A stretch of 64,000 nt of DNA from Bidens hawaiensis (taxonomy: Eukaryota; Streptophyta; Magnoliopsida; Asterales; Asteraceae), in NCBI GenBank assembly GCA_021521415.1, contig JAIQDT010000108.1, forward strand, positions 137,501 to 201,500. Direction: 5' to 3'. A program made the position numbers and the translations under genes. Of this stretch, positions 60,381-64,000 are shown in pieces (position 1 is the first letter of the stretch; each line of letters begins with the position of its first letter). Below the pieces are notes generated by a model. It was not told the origin of the DNA and searched no databases. It saw nothing but the letters and a program-made list of their open reading frames with translations.

Positions 60381-62464
60381 TGTAACATCCCCAAAAGTTC
60401 GATCCAAAAATGACAAGTTAGCAAAACTAAAGGGGATTAAAAATAAAAATCCTGATTTTTGACCCATCGCGGTACGCGATGGGCATAGCCAAAGAGGCCA
60501 TCGCGGTACGCAATGGTCCTTGATGACACATCAACACGTGTCACCCGAAGGTGACACGTGGCAGACGACGTGACACGTGGCAGGCCACGTGTCAACATGT
60601 GGCAGAGGGTGGTTAAGACGGTGACACGTGTCCGCTATGTGGCGACACGTGGCACTCTCTGAGAAACGTGTGTCATCGCGGTACGCGATGACCAAAAAGA
60701 AAGGTTCCATCGCGTACCGTGATTGGACCAAATTTCAGCTATAAATAAGACGTCCCATGGCTCATTTCCATCACACCACCCCACTCTCTCTAGAAACTTT
60801 CTCTCTCTATCTCAATTTCCGTGCCACCGACCCGAAAACTATAACCTCGTAATCCGCACCATATACCGATGACACCTCAAAGTTCGTAACGACAATCCCG
60901 ACGACCGGCACACCTCGTTTTGCGTGCCGACCTAGAAACACGGAATGACCTCGTAAATCGTGTCGACCCGAGACGACCCAACATTCTGCCTCGAAGTACG
61001 TCCACGACCCGGTGACTCCCGAACGTTGCCTCGATTTGCGTGCTGAGGAGTTGTTGATCAAGATTCTCAAAGTACGTGCAAGCGTCGAAGTGCTCCCCGA
61101 GAATCTAGAAAATAATAACCTAAGCAAGGTATGGATTTTGCCCAAATAAAATATTATTATTCCTAAGGCTTAGACCCTAGTCGGGGGTATAGCCTAGACC
61201 TTGATCAAAGTATAACTAAATAAAATTTCTTTATAATTAAGAAATACAAAATGGTCTAAACAAAGATTATAGTAAATATATAGTTTCTTTATGATTGAGA
61301 AACTTAAGGTTAGAGTTAAGATAGTGTTTCTTTATTTTTAAGAAACATAAGACTTAACAAACAAAGGTTATAGATAAATGACGTTTCTTCTTAAAAAAGA
61401 AACATATCATAAGCATTTCTTCTTGAAGAAGAAACGTAGCACATGGTTTAAGCTGTCAAAACAAAAGATTTATTCAAACAAAAGATTAATCATGGTTTAA
61501 GCTGTCAAAACCAGACTAAAGGTCTGTAGCCGGATTAAGAGACAATCCGGGTATTTACATAAACCTATTTTATTATAGGTCAATCTTACAATCAGTCAAT
61601 CATTCATTCATTCACAAAGGTTTTCAAACGAGATCACCACATCATTCAGAACAGATAATCACTGGTGAATACGTTAAACCTTTTTCAATCAGTTAAGATA
61701 AACGGGGTGTTTATCTTAAACAAAGACAGTCAAATAAAGATTTATGGGATTACATGATCCCTATTAAAATACAAGATAGAAAATAAAAGCAACTAAGACC
61801 GAGTACACATGTGTCTGGATCCAAACATAATCAATCTAGTCTATCAGTCAAGGCTACGTGGCCACAGACTAGAGGTCATAATAAAAGTTCTCCAAAGGGT
61901 GTCAATTCCCGGAAAACCGTAATTGTGTGTGTATGGCAGTGTCACAATCCCAGAAATAATAGACGTTTCTGCAGAGATTGTTTCATGAAAACTATCTTGT
62001 CAGTTAAAGAAAGATTTACAAAAATGTTTTTAGAGTCAACGATTCACCAGCATATCGCTGACGTATTCCCCCCCCCCATGATTACAGGATACAAAAGTTA
62101 GTATATGTAGCAAGGAATTAGAGCCATTCAAGGAGATAGACGCTCGCAAGGTAGAGATGGCTCAGATTTTTAAAATTTTTAAAATATTGCAAACAATATT
62201 TAAACAAGTTTTATAAATCAAACGAGGTTTACCAATCAAACTCTCGAATATTTATTATTCGAAAAAGCTTTATAATAAATCAAATATTATTATTGTTATT
62301 TTACAAATAAACTAATGTTACAAAATATAAATTAATATTTTATTATAAAAAGACTTCCACTAAATAAAAATATATTTTAAAGACTTCCGCTAAAACTTTG
62401 ATATATTTTCAAAACAGGTACCAACTATTGGTTACACGCCTAGGCCCTAAGTGAGGGTGTGACA
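60381..62464 (+). mobile_element. Solo LTR related to the gag-only element
   Basis: It starts TGTAACATCCCC and ends GGGTGTGACA, with AAACC on both sides (60376-60380, 62465-62469). Its first and last bases match the ends of the neighbouring gag-only LTR read on the minus strand, so it is a relative in opposite orientation. TATA box TATAAATA at 60740-60747. It lacks an interior and a partner. Confidence 0.85.
60535..60651 (+). promoter_or_regulatory. G-box array in the solo LTR promoter
   Basis: Six CACGTG hexamers (starts near 60535, 60555, 60574, 60586, 60625, 60646) sit 90-205 bp upstream of the TATA box. They are interleaved with near-palindromes of the CATCGCGGTACGCGATG type (60470, 60498, 60674, 60708). 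Confidence 0.65.
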
Positions 62465-62728
62465 AAACCCGTTTCGTGCCGAAACCTGTCTTGTACGAAA
62501 ACCCGTTCCGATTCGAAACCTGTCACATTTCCTTAGGACACTAACCCACATTGACCCATTTCTTTGAACTTGTCAACCCATTTTAACCCGAAAATAAAAG
62601 GATGGAATTTCAAATGACTCATTTTGACCCATTTATTTAAAACCTTTTACCCAAACCAGCTCAATTAACTTTTAAAACAACTCAAATTGACTCATTTGAA
62701 AGGGTTTGGGTCAAGATTGTCACCCCTA

Positions 62729-62730
<2 letters not shown>

Positions 62731-62771
<41 letters not shown>
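62731..62771. repeat. (TA)n microsatellite
   Basis: A TA run between the TIR repeat and the Mutator-like element. Confidence 0.9.
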
Positions 62772-62774
<3 letters not shown>

Positions 62775-64000
62775 AGAGGACGATGAGAGAAATCCATTTT
62801 ATGGAGAGAACTAGAGAACTACAAAGTTAAGGGGTAAATATGTAAAACATCTCAAACTATATTTTTCCCCAAATATTGTTTCCCTTATCACGATTCCTTC
62901 CCTTATCAGTATATCTCCTTCCCCTGTTCAAAGTTCAATCTCAATCCATCGATGCCCAGATCAATTAACTGAATCGTCCTAATCTAATTGAAATCGAGCT
63001 CCACTGATCACGCACGCTGTTCATCCCGTTATTCCTAACATGTTGATCGAAGGTATTGTTAGGTTAAATTTGTTTTACTACCTTAGATTCAATTATAATC
63101 GTGTTTTTGCTTTTTTTTAATCAGAAATCGACTCATCTGGAAGCATTGTTGCAATTAATGGTGCATTATCGGTTCAATTGAACGATTCTATGTCAAATAC
63201 CTTTGTTACTGCAACAAACGGTTACGACTATGCTGAAATAACCGACTCTGTATCAGAATCTCGTGTCAATCAATCAAGAGTTTCATATTCAGTGTCATCC
63301 GGCGATGGTGCTTCAAGCTATTGTGTCCAAACCGATAATAATATGCAATCTGTTGGTGTTGAACATCGAGGTAACATATGACTTTATGGATATGCATACA
63401 CACCTGATATTCAATGCGTAAATGATATATATTACGTATGTGTTTTATATTGCATATACGTAATATAGCAACTTTTCCTGATATTATGCAATACACATGT
63501 GCACTATACCTGTTAACACTCTGTCTTACATGACGTGTTATCTAATTGTTAACACTATGCGAGATTTGTTACAATCACGTAATGCGTCTTAAATGTTAAT
63601 GTATTTGTTATAATATATTCAACCTTATACATGATGTGTGTCTAGTATTGTTTACCATACACCAAACGGAACAACATACTGGAAACCTAACGTGCCCGAA
63701 GAATTTGTGCCTGTCAAAGACATGGAGTTTGAAACGTGGGACGATGCTGTCAATATGTATAACACATATGCTGACAAATCTGGGTTTTCAATACGTTTAA
63801 GCACTATTAAACGAGTCAAGGGTTCGGTAACACACAGATACATGCTTTGTACTCGAGCCGGAAAACCGAAATTTCAAGATTTTGATTCAACTAACACAAA
63901 CTCTGCTTCGACCTCGCGTCGCATCAGCTCCAAGGCCGTGTGTTGCAATGCCCGCCTAAGATTGAAACCCGTTCCAAACCCCATGAGATTCAAGATATAT
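62772..64000 (+). mobile_element. Start of a Mutator-like element (runs off the window)
   Basis: A GGGAGAGGACGATGAGAG terminal sequence followed by GGAGAGAACTAGAGAACTAC is of the GA-rich type common at MULE ends. A gene with a FAR1-type domain follows ~870 bp inside. The other end, target duplication and transposase core lie outside the window. Confidence 0.5.
63040..64000 (+). CDS. FAR1-domain protein, probably MULE transposase (5' part)
   Basis: Candidate exons: 63040-63052 (MLIE), 63125-63370 (IDSSGSIVAINGALSVQ..., Ser/Asn-rich) and 63646 to the window end. The last holds the FAR1 DNA-binding domain (PF03101, WRKY-GCM1 zinc fold): MEFETWDDAVNMYNTYADKS, then GFSIRLSTIKR, MLCTRAGKP and CCNARLRLK. 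FAR1/FHY3 factors are domesticated MULE transposases, and the flanking terminal repeat argues for a transposon copy here. The phases of the second and third exons do not agree (one leftover base against a need for two), so either the exon model is wrong or the copy carries an indel. Confidence 0.6.

Larger units (their letters stand above)
59684..62729. mobile_element. TIR repeat (TTAGAGGTGGCAA type) split by a solo LTR
   Basis: Ends TTAGAGGTGGCAA and, inverted, TTAGGGGTGACAA. The interior is rich in GGGTCAAAACGAG and ACCCGTT phrases on both sides of the solo LTR. Without the LTR it is ~960 bp. TA-rich flanks hide the target duplication. It is non-coding. Confidence 0.55.

Overview
The window is nuclear DNA of a flowering plant: genes carry GT-AG introns, intergenic DNA is AT-rich, and nested LTR retrotransposons, MITEs and SINE-like copies fill most of the space. 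A eudicot, probably Asteraceae, fits best. That placement is an inference from repeat style and a kinase/phloem-protein-2 pseudogene, not a proof.

Layout. 1-930: 3' half of a 3-ketoacyl-CoA synthase gene. 3740-5860: broken receptor-kinase/PP2-lectin pseudogene on the minus strand, carrying a hAT MITE. 6261-9981: complete two-exon U-box/ARM E3 ligase, minus strand. 11003-14454: young LTR element with no coding capacity and GC-rich minisatellites. 15450-15764: a two-exon 77-residue gene resembling the cytochrome c oxidase assembly factor PET100, minus strand. 18250-27792: non-autonomous Tat-like Ty3 element with a broken gag, no pol, a spliced but damaged antisense ORF with its own TATA box, and a duplicated LTR-PBS-gag head. 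28513-29470: dead hAT transposon. 30353-37562: AT-rich element with ~100-bp inverted termini, with a solo LTR nested in it. 38639-39480: Harbinger-type MITE with a SINE inside. 40577-41424: another TIR repeat with a nested hAT MITE. 44988-46803: complete CIPK kinase gene. 48769-51634: probable solo LTR. 52255-59601: complete-ended LTR element encoding only gag plus a small upstream ORF. 59684-62729: TIR repeat split by a solo LTR. 62772-64000: start of a Mutator-like element with a FAR1-type domain.

Four host genes look functional: KCS (very-long-chain fatty acid elongation), U-box ligase (ubiquitination), the PET100-like gene (mitochondrial) and CIPK (calcium signalling). They are unrelated neighbours, not a pathway. 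The main interest is in the mobile DNA: several elements have exact target-site duplications that fix their ends and order of nesting. At least three are non-autonomous and must borrow enzymes from relatives.
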